Assembly (NCBI GenBank): GCA_014529385.2
Contig: CM043969.1
Location: 25,375,946 to 25,439,945, forward strand
Origin: Adiantum capillus-veneris
Taxonomy: Eukaryota > Streptophyta > Polypodiopsida > Polypodiales > Pteridaceae
Reading direction: 5' to 3'
Length of the DNA: 64,000 nt
Shown: positions 21,416 to 31,215 of the stretch, in pieces
Numbering within the stretch: position 1 is the stretch's first letter
How the letters are laid out: every line of letters begins with the position of its first letter
The notes under the pieces: generated by a model
What the model was told of the DNA's origin: nothing
What the model saw: the letters and a program-made list of their open reading frames with translations, nothing else
Database searches by the model: none
Program-made: the position numbers and the translations under genes

Positions 21416-23558
21416 GGGGCATCATCACAACAACCGGTATGCAGCACCAACAGCTAGAGGCTCGCGAGCTGAGAACCGAGATGCGGAAGCCAAGTCGCAA
21501 GCCACTAAGTCGGAGCATCTCACATGCAAAGTTGCGAGATGTAGAAGCCAAACTGCAAGCCACTAAGCAAGAGCGTCTCGGACATGGGTTGACTTGGAGA
21601 AAGGGGGACGGGTGGAACTGTGGCTATTAAGAGCACTCTCGTAGGGCTGCCCCTTGCCCTACGGAGGCGACAAGAAGGAGGTGGAGGGAGCTCTGTTCTG
21701 TGCAAAGGCAAGGGTTACGAGAGAGATGGAGGTTGCACGGGAAAAGAGGAGCTAGACATTCTTGGATATCTCAATATCTTTTGAGAAAACATGACCCACT
21801 CACTATCACTCTTAACTTTCTCATGAGTGTTCACTACAGCACTGAGTGGCAACTCACCAATCAAACATTTTCATTCTTTTTTTTTTTTTAATACAAATGA
21901 GATTTTTCACTAAGAAAAAGGGAACACATCACTATGGCCTTAGCCCTTTGGGCAGGCCAAAAATAAAGGAGAAGAGAACACAAATATACCAATGTATAAA
22001 CCACCTTTTTATATGGACATAAAAGGTCTTTTGAATTTTCACCTTCATATGTCTTTGACTTTCCACCTTCATCTGTCTTTTCATGCCCTAAACTCACCTT
22101 TTATTTACGCACTTAATATGTTTTGAAATATTTTTTATTTTTTTGAGATTGGGGAGACCTAATCACAAATAACACCATATTAGAGAATTTGGAAATTTTT
22201 TATTTCCCACTTTTTAAAAGAGCTTAAGATTTTATTGCACAGTCTAATCTTCGTGAAAGTTTTGAGAGTATGACTCAAAATATCTTTTCAAGTACTACCT
22301 TGTGGAAGTCTTTGGTCTCAAAAGAGAGTTAGAGATTTGTCCATATGGCCAAATCTTCAAAATGTAGGTGATTCCCAAATTATCTCTAAAGTCTCAAACT
22401 CTCTAATATGGTGTTAAATGGTTTATTTATTAGAAAAGGCCCCACTTAAATAATAAAGTTAAAAGGTGCACATTGCACATTATCATTTGAAAACAAAATA
22501 AAATGAAAAGGAAATAAAGTAAAACACATACATTATATTAGACAGAAACCTCACACTTTTTCTTCCACCTCTCCCTTCGTTCACAAGGGAAGTGTAGGGT
22601 TAAGGTGGGTGAATTAGTGTGCCATTCATGGTAATGGCATACTTGGAGAGATTAGTGTAGAGCTTGAGAGAGACTATTGCACAATAGGTTGATAATATTA
22701 GGAAGGTCTTACCCGAGTATATGGGCAGTGTCTAGTCCTCGTGCAGATGTGTACACCAATTTCTCAATAAATTACAATGGTTTTAACCAAGTGTGAAGCC
22801 ACTTTCCACTATTGTGGAACACCTCTTCACAAAACACACAAAAAACCTTCGGTGTACTCCGTCAATGTTTGAAGTGAGAACGGCTGCTATGGCCAAAAAA
22901 CAAAAAAAATAATGTTAAGCTTAATTTGATGTGTAACATGGTAACACCTTGGCAAAATGCAACTTGGAACGTGGTGCACTATTGATGTTGATGGCAAATG
23001 TGCTCCCAGTCGGAAGAATGTGCAGGTTCTCGTAGTAGGTGGGGCAAGACGAGGCCGGGATGAGGTAGGTATTGGTTAGCGCTTGGCAAAGATGCACTCG
23101 ATGCAAGGAATAAGCTCTTGAGCAGGTATTAGCACTAATTGTAGATGATGGCGGGGCTAGATGTTGTAGATTTTGGTGGTGCAGTAGGGTTGTTGTTGAT
23201 AGTGAGATGTTGATTGCAGGTTTCATAATTGCGTCCATGGATGGCAACCAGGTGCAAGTGTAGTGGGCATTGAATCGGCACACGACCGTGGGAAGGTCGA
23301 CCAAAAAGGCAGCTTTATGAGATGACGTTGAAGCACATGAGCAACCAGGTCGATTTCTGCAAGCCAGGTTCATTTGTGTGAGTGGGCGGCCTATAGAAGA
23401 GGCTCAAAATAGAGTGAAAAAGGGTGATGGCTATGCAAAGCTTCAGGGCGACTAGAACATAAGACTGCTCGACCAGTGGGGGGAGCTATTCGGACTCAAT
23501 GGTGAAAGAGGTAGCAGATCCTGGTCTGCATGACCTGAGCGAGCTGTGGGAGAAAGAG
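21416..23558. other. Unassigned intergenic stretch
   Basis: An AT-rich middle (21880-22900) with poly-T tracts. A pair of related segments near 21480-21590 repeats 'AAGCCA(A)NTNGCAAGCCACTAAG'. A 150-residue minus frame at 23373-22921 ('MNLACRNRPGCSCASTSSHK...') has no recognisable domain and ordinary base composition. I found no supported gene. Confidence 0.35.
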
Positions 23559-24143
23559 TGTTAATCCTCACGCACATTCCTATCACCTAAGACAGACGTT
23601 GTATTATTTATTTGGTAGAGTCAGGTATCGGGCTTGTCGGTTCAATAGGAAAAGGGTAAGAGTGATCGCCAGTGAGAGGTGCACTCTAACTAGAACATTC
23701 AAGGGATTAGTTGGCTAAGCATGGGCGCCCAAGTGTGAATGGGACGAGCTCATATAAAAGTCAACTAAACCTAAAATTCACTCATTCTCTCATTTGTGCA
23801 ATTGAAGAGTGCTCTTGCTCCATCTCCATCTTCTTCTTCTTCATCTCCTTGAGTGTGTGTGTGTATGTGTGTGTGTGTGTATGCATGAGAGAGAGAGAGA
23901 GTGCAATCGAGCATTGCGACGACGGCACGGCGGCGACGAAGCGGTTGAGTGCGGTGCAGCGGTGGCTCCTTCTTCTTCGCAACGAGGAATCCTCCACGAC
24001 AGCAAGTGTAGAGCGGTGAGTGACACACCATCGCCATCTTTGAGCTTACTAGTTTAGGCTAGTTGCGTGCTTGGAGCCATTTGTGGTTCGCACACAGTGT
24101 ATTGGCAAGTCCCTTGCATTGACACGTACAACAGACGTGCACA
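23559..24143 (+). repeat. 5' LTR, D family
   Basis: It begins TGTTAATCC and ends GTGCACA, with the PBS four bases further on. CATATAAAAG at about 23752 is a good TATA box. A (GT)n/(GA)n tract (23853-23900) and a GC-rich 'ACGACGGCACGGCGGCGACG' R/U5 region follow. It aligns end to end with the reverse complement of 54027-54626, with many substitutions and different microsatellite lengths. Confidence 0.85.
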
Positions 24144-24147
24144 TTTT

Positions 24148-24165
24148 TGGCGCCATTGCCGAGGA
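24148..24165 (+). promoter_or_regulatory. Primer-binding site, tRNA-Asp type
   Basis: TGGCGCCATTGCCGAGGA directly follows the LTR. It differs at two positions from the canonical Athila/Tat PBS TGGCGCCGTTGCCGGGGA. Confidence 0.75.
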
Positions 24166-24961
24166 ATGCCATACACTAAGCTTGAATGGCACTCTGTGCT
24201 TCTTCGTGGTGCAATTTCAATTGTAGCAAAGGTAGAGAAGGAAGGTGTGTGTGTTGAGAAGAAGAAGTTTGTTTTGCTACTGTGTATTATTTTGTTAATA
24301 AGAAATTGAAAGGTATTGTGTTTTCTTTGTTAATAAGGTTTTGAAAGGTACTGTGTTTTCTTTGTGAGAAGGTGTTAGTATTAAGGTTGTAGATCCATAA
24401 TGTTAGTTCTGCGTAAAGTATAGTAAGTAGTTCTGTTAGCTAGTGAGTTGTAGTAGTGTGTTAGTGTGTAACAATAGCTGTATTAGTGGTAAGTAGGTAG
24501 GTTAGGTGTGTGTGTGTGTGCTAGCGCGCACATCGCGGCCGCCGTGACCTTATCCCAAAAAAAAAATTAAAAAAATAAAAAATTTTAAAAAACTATTTTT
24601 AAAAAAAATTAAAAATAAAATTTAAAGGTAGGACCAAGATTGGGAATATCTCCTAGACCCAAGCCCAAGCTCACTCTCAGGCTCACAGGCCTCAGTCGCC
24701 CTTTAAAATTACATATTTTAGCCTCACACGTAGCTAAAAATCGACCTTTTTGAAGACCAACGGAGCTTCATGTGACCGAACGTTGTGCTGTAAATCACAC
24801 CGCGATCCTTTGAGTGATACGCTTGTTTCGAGCTATCACGCACTTTAATTAAAAAAATGATCATTAAAAAACATCAAAAAACGAGTGAAAACGGACGCCT
24901 AAAAAAGTAAGCGGTTAACCTTCGAAGTTATTCACCGACGCTTGTAGGGTGCCAAAGGCAC
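24166..24961 (+). other. Untranslated leader of the plus-strand gypsy element
   Basis: About 800 bases with a (GT)n at about 24508, a NotI-like GCGGCCGC at about 24535-24542, and an A-rich low-complexity block (24555-24630). No frame of note. This fits the packaging/leader region before gag. Confidence 0.55.
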
Positions 24962-27445
24962 ATGCATGTGCGCTCTGCTCATGTGCTAGAGACCGAGCAA
25001 CTAGAGAGCATTTTGACTTACGCGAGTTCTCATTATCCACCTACCTTAGGTTCCGGGCCCTCGGCGGGGACCCAAGGTAGTACAAACCAAGACCCAAACA
25101 TAGCAGCTAGTGACTCTTATGTCATATGGGGTTTTCCAATGCCTAATCCCGATAGCTCAAGCCAAGACATGCATGCCATGGGCCCACGGTCCGGGCCGGG
25201 CGTGCTTAGCTGCTTAAAGGAAACCTTTAGTAGAGCCACTCGCTCCGAACATGGAGCTAACGATATAAATGAGGGGGGTGGGGAAGTAAATTCACCATTC
25301 ATGACCAAGGTAGACCCTATGCTCTTAGAGAGTGTGCACGTGAATACTCCATTCACTGCACCCCCTAACTCTTCAGAGCTATTTCCCTCCGAGGTTATAT
25401 TACCTGATGGTAGTAGCCTTGCCGAAGTGCAAGAGGTTAAGTGGTATATCCTTACAGCGAGGGAAAAGGAAATTGAGAGCTTATGCAAGGCGGAGCAACG
25501 AAGAGAGTTAGAATCGAAAGCTCCTATGTCAATATCCTTGCTAGGAGAGCAATCGAGTGCTCCTGAATTAGCGACCACTAAGGGTCAACCCATAGAGAGC
25601 CACATTGCATCTCGTTCAAAGGACACCCCTAGCACCTCAAGCCTAGATGGAGCGTTCCTAAATGAGAACTGGGAGTACGAACTACAAACGGAAACTCTAA
25701 TCGACCTATACAGAGGTCACGCCTATCACGTGGGTTGGTTAGATGTCCTACAATCCACAACGGGTGCTACTAGTGTGGAGGATCAACAACAAAGAGTTTG
25801 TGAGGTCATCCATAGGGTCATTGAGTTAGAGAGACAGAACAAGGGGATCAACATGCCTTCAATAGGTCTCATGAGATTCTTGGATACAGAAAAGGCTAAA
25901 CAACCGACCTTATCGCAAATGGAGACTCCCTCGGTAAGTCCGATGGATCCTCCATATGTTGTTTCGCCAGGGGTCTCAATGCAATCTGAGACCACCAATG
26001 ATAGTGTTACTTTTCCAAGTCTAGCTCATCTTTCCCTTGATGACGCCACGCCTACCATGCCTACCCCAATGATGGGCATGCCAAGAAACACACCATGGAC
26101 CTCATTTGTTAGTAAATCACTACTACATGGTAGCTCAATGCCTGCAACAGTACCTACAAGTGTGTACCAATCGTATATACCTATAGGTCCTCCACAACCA
26201 CAACAACCAAGTTCTTATTTCCATGGGACGATACCGGCTAGCATTAGCATGTCACATCCGACGTCTGCTATGCCTAGGGCCACATATATGAACTTTGGGC
26301 CACCACATGGCACAACATCGTACCCAACGTGGAACCCAAGCGCTTCCTATGCACCAAGTCCAATGCCAATACCTACTCCACATGTAGTCTCTGGAGCACC
26401 TCCACCCACAGTTCCTGCTCACTTAGGTGACTTGGCAACATTTGCTCAAGCTATCGGTCGATTTATCGCTGAGAATATGCGTAACACGCCTAATAGAGAG
26501 CCTAGAAGTAAGGTTCTACAAATAGCCAAGCTCACACAAAAATTTAGTGGAGATGGGGATGTGAGAAAGCATATCGAAGTGTTTGAACAAATATGCGATT
26601 CTCTAGGAGAACACAATGACCTGCATAAGAGTAATGATTTAAGCCTAACCTTTAGTGGGAAGGCAGGGGATTGGTATAGAACCCTAAGGGTGGAAGAAAA
26701 AATGATTTACCCTACTCTTAGGATATTGTTCTTGAAAGAATACATATCAGAGGGAGTACTTTGGGGTGTAGCCCCTCAGCTCCAAAAAGCCCAACCAGAG
26801 GAAGGAGAGTCGGTGAGAGACTTTATTAGTCGCTTAAAGCATTTGAATTCTCGTTGTAATCCAAATGAACGCTTCAACAATAATCAATTGCTTGATAGAT
26901 TCATTAGGGGATTACGGCATGAGGATATCTACAATGGCCTAGTCAGTAGAGGTATCACCATTTGGGAAGCTGTCACCACCAATGCGATCCAATTGGAGGA
27001 TAATTTAATGATTCAAGGAGAAAGAGTGTCTGTTGAGCCTAAATCTATTAGCTCGCAAGCATCGGGGCATCATCCAATGACCCTAAAGCCTGCTGCTAAG
27101 GAGCCAAAGATATCTGAGATGACTTTAGCAGATCTCACCAAGGCTATTCAAGAGAGTCTTAGAGACAAACGTGCTCCGCAAAACAATAATATGTATCCAA
27201 GAAGGGAGCAACAATGGTGCTCAGTATGCTATGGACCGCATAGTACCAGTGAATGCCCTACTTTTAGAGTAAAATTCAATGGGAACTGCAATGCCTGTGG
27301 GAGGTATGGTCATCAAACTAAGGATTGCATAGTATTTAAGCACGCGATGGCCAATAGACCAACCTTAGCATGGACAAACCCACCTCGAGTGCCTGCATTG
27401 ATGCCGGACCCAGCTCTTGAACAAATAGCACAACACGGTCCCTAG
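24962..27445 (+). CDS. Gag polyprotein, D-family gypsy element
   Basis: An 827-residue open frame. The first 480 residues are low-complexity, rich in Pro, Ser, Thr and Met. A capsid domain follows: 'KLTQKFSGDGDVRKHIEVFE', 'FSGKAGDWYRTL', 'EGESVRDFISRLKHLNSRCN', 'LLDRFIRGLRHEDIYNGLV' (residues about 505-680). Zinc knuckles come last: 'CSVCYGPHSTSEC' (CX2CX3HX4C) and 'CNACGRYGHQTKDC' (classical CX2CX4HX4C). Gag forms the virus-like particle that packages element RNA in the cytoplasm. It is much longer than a minimal gypsy gag because of the N-terminal extension. The frame is intact here but breaks after 27445. The start could be upstream of the first ATG. Expression is unproven. Confidence 0.85.
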   Translation: MHVRSAHVLETEQLESILTYASSHYPPTLGSGPSAGTQGSTNQDPNIAASDSYVIWGFPMPNPDSSSQDMHAMGPRSGPGVLSCLKETFSRATRSEHGANDINEGGGEVNSPFMTKVDPMLLESVHVNTPFTAPPNSSELFPSEVILPDGSSLAEVQEVKWYILTAREKEIESLCKAEQRRELESKAPMSISLLGEQSSAPELATTKGQPIESHIASRSKDTPSTSSLDGAFLNENWEYELQTETLIDLYRGHAYHVGWLDVLQSTTGATSVEDQQQRVCEVIHRVIELERQNKGINMPSIGLMRFLDTEKAKQPTLSQMETPSVSPMDPPYVVSPGVSMQSETTNDSVTFPSLAHLSLDDATPTMPTPMMGMPRNTPWTSFVSKSLLHGSSMPATVPTSVYQSYIPIGPPQPQQPSSYFHGTIPASISMSHPTSAMPRATYMNFGPPHGTTSYPTWNPSASYAPSPMPIPTPHVVSGAPPPTVPAHLGDLATFAQAIGRFIAENMRNTPNREPRSKVLQIAKLTQKFSGDGDVRKHIEVFEQICDSLGEHNDLHKSNDLSLTFSGKAGDWYRTLRVEEKMIYPTLRILFLKEYISEGVLWGVAPQLQKAQPEEGESVRDFISRLKHLNSRCNPNERFNNNQLLDRFIRGLRHEDIYNGLVSRGITIWEAVTTNAIQLEDNLMIQGERVSVEPKSISSQASGHHPMTLKPAAKEPKISEMTLADLTKAIQESLRDKRAPQNNNMYPRREQQWCSVCYGPHSTSECPTFRVKFNGNCNACGRYGHQTKDCIVFKHAMANRPTLAWTNPPRVPALMPDPALEQIAQHGP

Positions 27446-27978
27446 GGCCCAAAATGTTGTTCAAACAACACCCTTACCACCTCCAGTGCTAGGACCGTAA
27501 CCACCACATCTCAGAATCACTTCTGTGAATCAAGTGGGTTGTGAGTCATCTATTGCTTGTTTGGAAGGCTGTGAGGACGATATAGATCCTAATATTGCCT
27601 ATGGGATGGATGTGCTTGAAGAAAGTCCACAATACTACATATTGGGGACAAGTCAAACCTGTTTATCAAGTAGTTGCTCTTGCTGCAAGAGGCCAAAAGA
27701 TCAATTACACTGTTAAGAGACCACCTCTTCAATTCTATGAGTGTGGAGGTCCACATCGTGTAGGCGAGTGTCCTATTAGGCTACAAAAGAACGCCACACT
27801 AATGCAAACCAATCAAGCGAGCACGTCTACAATGCCGATACTTATGTGTAATCGATGTGGCATAGATCATTTGATTGCCTAATGTCCAAATAATCTAAAT
27901 GCATCGAAGATCACGCCATTAAACTTGATTGAGTTTACCGAGGAGCCATCACAAAGTACACCTGTGGTACCAGTAAAC
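27446..27978 (+). pseudogene. Gag C-terminus with two more zinc knuckles, frameshifted
   Basis: Beyond the gag stop, plus frames continue the homologous protein seen in element D: 'NQVGCES', 'WGQVKPVYQ', 'RPPLQFYECGGPHRVGECP' (the first Cys of the knuckle replaced, reading F-Y-E-C) and 'CNRCGIDHLIA' followed by a stop where D has Gln-Cys. A premature stop at 27443 and a frameshift between about 27600 and 27640 disable it. The sequence ends at the junction near 27978. Confidence 0.7.
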
Positions 27979-27982
27979 ATAC

Positions 27983-29150
27983 TCATTGTCTTTGTAGGTT
28001 TATTGCTACTTCCACGGTTTTCATTGTTGTGTTGCTGTTGGGCACCCATATTGATTGGTTTGCCGGTTTCATATGTAGTGTGTGTCTGCATGCCAATGTT
28101 GCTTGTACTGAAGGGAGTTCCCGTTGCTTTGGTTTCGGGATCCAAATGCGAGTCGCATTAAAGTTGTTGCTGAGCATTTTCTTTGGGATCCATATCTTTT
28201 TTATTCCCTTGGTTTTTGGTTGAAATGTCTGCTTTTGTTGACTTCTTCTATTGTATTGTGGTTTGTCTGCCATGTCATCTCTATCCTTCCACACCCATAC
28301 TTGTTTGTCGCGTGTTGCTAACCTTGACCTTGGCACTGTGGTCTGTGTTGTTTTATGTTTGTAGTGAACATGGTTGGCAGTTCCCTGTTTGTTCGCCATG
28401 GATATAGTGTTGTTCTTTAGTGACATCCATCCCATTGGTTCTTTATCCAGTGATTGTGGTGCTGCTATCTGGTTGTTCCTAGGTTGCTGAGCAAAGGCTA
28501 CCACTTGTTGTTCTTGTGCATTATGAATTTTGACTGCATCCGCATTCCAATCTATCTGCACATTATACTCTTTTCGCCAAGGTTGTCCCAACAACATGGG
28601 GTGTTGTGTGCTCTCATCCTCAACCACATAAAACTTGTGTAAGTAAATATATTGATGTATTTGTACATGCAATATAGTCCAACCCAATGTTTTCAGCGTA
28701 TGTGATGTACTACTTTCCAACACTTGTGGAGTAGGATGTAGTTGACCCTCGGGCTTGAGCTGTTTGTATAATATGTAAGAGATCAAGTTTGCTTGAGCTC
28801 CAGAATCAAGCAATGCCGTCAATTCAACTTGATTGCTATCCACTTTGACTGCAATTATTGGCTCCACTGTGTCTTCAAAATTCGTTAGTCGAATAGCATT
28901 TATTCGCAACGGTGATCCACATTGTTGTTGTTGTCGTAGAAGCCATCTTTTTGCAATGCGTTCTTTTGCTTCTGCTTGAGCTTCTTCTCTACCCTTTGTT
29001 TCTCCTTCATCTTTTGTTTTTCTTGATGGATTTGTTGAAGCATGTCCTATGTTAGTGGTAAATGATATTTTTTTAGTCGACACCCACTAATCCAATTTGG
29101 CATTTCTTCACCTGCTAATGTAGCAAGCTTGACAACTCCACTTTGAGCCA
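27983..29150 (-). pseudogene. 3' end of a gypsy pol: integrase tail and downstream aspartic-protease-like domain
   Basis: The minus strand first reads an integrase C-terminal tail, 'GVVKLATLAGEEMPNWISGC' (about 29150-29080). A 366-residue frame (29083-27983) then holds 'AEAKERIAKRW', 'ALLDSGAQANLISY' (retropepsin-like D-S-G-A), 'PMLLGQPWRKEYNVQIDW' (the conserved LGRPW...DW end of retropepsins), and spaced motifs 'VWVWK', 'IWIPK', 'IWIPK', 'IWVPN'. The order INT, then protease-like, then W-P-K repeats matches elements D and B. There is a TAG after 'HLPLT' and one frameshift between the tail and the domain, so it is a pseudogene. Upstream, CACTA sequence replaces the integrase core. It could be the displaced 3' end of element A. 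Confidence 0.7.
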
Positions 29151-30218
29151 CGTCTCGTGTGGGATGCCCGAAGGCTTCAGCGAGCCGAGCCTTCCGAGCT
29201 GCATTCCCATTGTCTTGCATTCCCATTGAAGCTCGATTGTCTTTCATTCCCATGATTGTCTTCCAGAGGAGCTCTCCCACATTCTTGAATATATGCATTG
29301 GATCCAGCAAATGGTTAATTAGTAGATCACCCCAGTATGGCAACGTATGGAGAATGGACAAACGTTTCATTCCTGGAACAGGTTGCCCCTCATGTTGCTC
29401 CCATCGGCGACGCCATTCTTGTACATGCATAGGACGACATTCGACGCGACCAAGCTGACCTTCGCGCAAGTGATGGCCATCTGGAAGATAACGATGGTGG
29501 CCTTGATAAATTGTCTTTCAAAGAGAGGCAGTATAGCGCACATCCAAAGACTGCCCACAAATTGGACATGCATTGTATCCCGAAGTTGTTAGCCCTGCAT
29601 ATATTAAAGCATGAATCAGGCCAAGGCAAAGGGCTTGCGAATAGGGAGAATTTTGTAAATCAATAACCATTACCAGAAGCTTCTCCGTATCCTGGCCAAT
29701 CATGCATAGTCCACATAAGAAGTCCATGGATCCTTGCATGCTGTTGTCCTACTGGTTCAACCGCATCTGCTATGTCGATCCCATGCCATAACTCTTGGAG
29801 CTCGTCAACTAGTGGAGCTAGATAAACATCCATGTTTTTTTCCTTGAACTTACTAGGTACAATCAAGCTTAATATCAAATGACCCTTCTTGATGGCAAGC
29901 CACGGTGGGAGGTTGTAATTGAGGGGTTCGGGGGGGCCGGAGATGGACATAATACCTGCGCAGCAAGTTTCGGCCAAGATCTGAGCAGGCGAAAATGGCC
30001 CCTGCGCGCGGGTTTCGCTTTTTTCCCCCAAAATTTTTTGCGTCGCTATACGCGTGGATATATGCGTGGCAAATAAAGCCTTTCCACGCGTATATCGATG
30101 CACACTGTGATGCGTATATTGACGCGCATAGTGACGCACGCTAATTACGTCGATATACACGTGGAAAAGCATGGCCGTCGATATATACGCGTCGATATCT
30201 TCATGTAGTGTTGTAGTG
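29150..30218 (-). mobile_element. CACTA (En/Spm) transposon fragment with one terminus
   Basis: The element begins at 30218 on the minus strand with CACTACAACACTACATG, a CACTA-type terminus. Next inward is a 170-bp subterminal zone (30035-30205) rich in short inverted and direct GCGTATAT/TCGATATA motifs, for example 30079-30096 against 30150-30170. Transposase sequence follows (29950-29150). The other terminus is missing and the fragment abuts gypsy integrase-tail sequence at about 29150. Confidence 0.65.
29153..29955 (-). pseudogene. TNP2-type CACTA transposase fragment
   Basis: Minus frames read 'YNLPPWLAIKKGHLILSLIV', 'KNMDVYLAPLVDELQELWHG', 'HGLLMWTMHDWPGYG', 'SGYNACPICGQS' and 'LPYWGDLLINHLLDPMHIFK'. 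These are consecutive signature blocks of the Transposase_21 (TNP2/TNPD) family that cuts and pastes CACTA elements. Frame changes occur at about 29660 and 29470. The C-terminal half is absent. The DPMH block normally reads D-x-MH, so that catalytic-region motif is retained. Not functional as it stands. Confidence 0.8.
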
Positions 30219-30467
30219 AGCACCCAGTGTCTGTGTACTTCTTCTCTCCTCTCCCTCTTCTCTCTCGCCGTGCCGGCGTAGCACTCCGCTCTAGGAGGTG
30301 CGCCTGCACGTGCTCTCTCATTCTATCAGTCTCTCTTTCTCTCTCTCCTCGTGTACAACTTGGATTATGCATCGTGTGATTCGAGGTATGCAGATTTGTT
30401 CGTTTCATGGCTTGTAGGATATTGTTTTTGCTATTTTGTAGGGCTCGTGACGTTTCCATTTGTAGCA
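30219..30467 (+). repeat. LTR 3' end of an unidentified element, truncated at the CACTA terminus
   Basis: Pyrimidine-rich sequence ending TAGCA one base before a perfect tRNA-Met PBS. Its left side is cut by the CACTA end at 30218, so only about 250 bases remain. It is oriented plus. No coding internal region follows, so the element may be a non-autonomous derivative. Confidence 0.5.
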
Positions 30468-30468
30468 G

Positions 30469-30480
30469 TGGTATCAGAGC
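30469..30480 (+). promoter_or_regulatory. Primer-binding site for initiator tRNA-Met
   Basis: TGGTATCAGAGC is an exact match to the tRNA-iMet PBS used by most plant copia and many gypsy elements. Confidence 0.75.
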
Positions 30481-31215
30481 ATAGGCTACGCTCCAAGACT
30501 AAAGATTTTTGACAAATAGCAACTAAGTGTTTTGTTTTCTTATGCTCGTAGGTTTTGTTAATTTCTTCAATTTATAATAATTATTAGTGTCGATTGTATG
30601 AGATAGATAGTGATCTTTAGAAATTGAAGAGAATCCTTTCTTTATTATCATGATATAGTAGTTATTAGTATAATTATGTTAATTGAACATATTGATAGAA
30701 TAGATTAAACATAATCTTATGCTCGAAATCTTATGGCAATATGCAATAACAAGAGAGGAATAGAATCTCTTTCATGATATCAAGGTTCGTCTATGACTCA
30801 CAATATAGGATAACAGGTGAGGAATGTTAGATTTCAATTGCCTGTTGGTAGCTGATAAGAAATCCACGAGAGAATTTGACAAAGGGGAAAAAGGAAGAAG
30901 AATAGATTTATGAAGAGGAAGGTAGCCTGAGTTTCGATGAGCAAGAAGTAGAAGAAGAAGGAGAAGACCCAACGAGGAAGATGAAGCTGTAACGGATTTT
31001 TATTTATTTTTTCCGTCTCTCTCTCCTGTCATAAGGAGCAATCTCAAGGACTCATTGCATAGTAGGAAATTAGGAATCACCCCCAATTTAGTCTCTCAAA
31101 TAATCCTCACATCACGCTATTGAACCTCGCAAAACTCTCTGCATCCTCCACACATCACCAAGGCGAGTAGCACCAGGTGCGAGCAGCATAACATCAAGAG
31201 TGACCATTTCCCTCT
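30481..31215 (+). other. Noncoding internal sequence after the tRNA-Met PBS
   Basis: AT-rich DNA with short plus- and minus-strand frames only and no gag. It may be the leader of a decayed or non-autonomous LTR element, interrupted on the right by the foldback at 31216. Confidence 0.35.

Larger units (their letters stand above)
23559..27978 (+). mobile_element. Gypsy retrotransposon, 5' half (same family as element D), plus strand
   Basis: LTR (23559-24143), PBS (24148-24165), leader and a long gag are collinear. The gag and LTR match the minus-strand element at 54027-64000 (reverse complement), so both are one family in opposite orientation. The element stops at about 27978, in the protein stretch 'ITPLNLIEF...TPVVPV', where minus-strand gypsy sequence begins. 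Protease, RT and integrase are missing. Candidate target-site bases left of the LTR are AAGAG; the other side is lost. Confidence 0.85.

Noticed and set aside
23541-23558. Polypurine-like GTGGGAGAAAGAG just before the LTR at 23559
   Set aside because: It would make this a 3' LTR, but a PBS and gag follow it and no internal element sequence is seen upstream; likely chance.
25117-25578. Minus-strand ORF of 153 aa inside gag
   Set aside because: Antisense of the low-complexity gag N-terminus; no independent support.
27925-28642. Plus-strand ORFs rich in Leu/Val/Phe in 27925-28642
   Set aside because: Antisense shadows of the minus-strand protease-like domain at 27983-29083.
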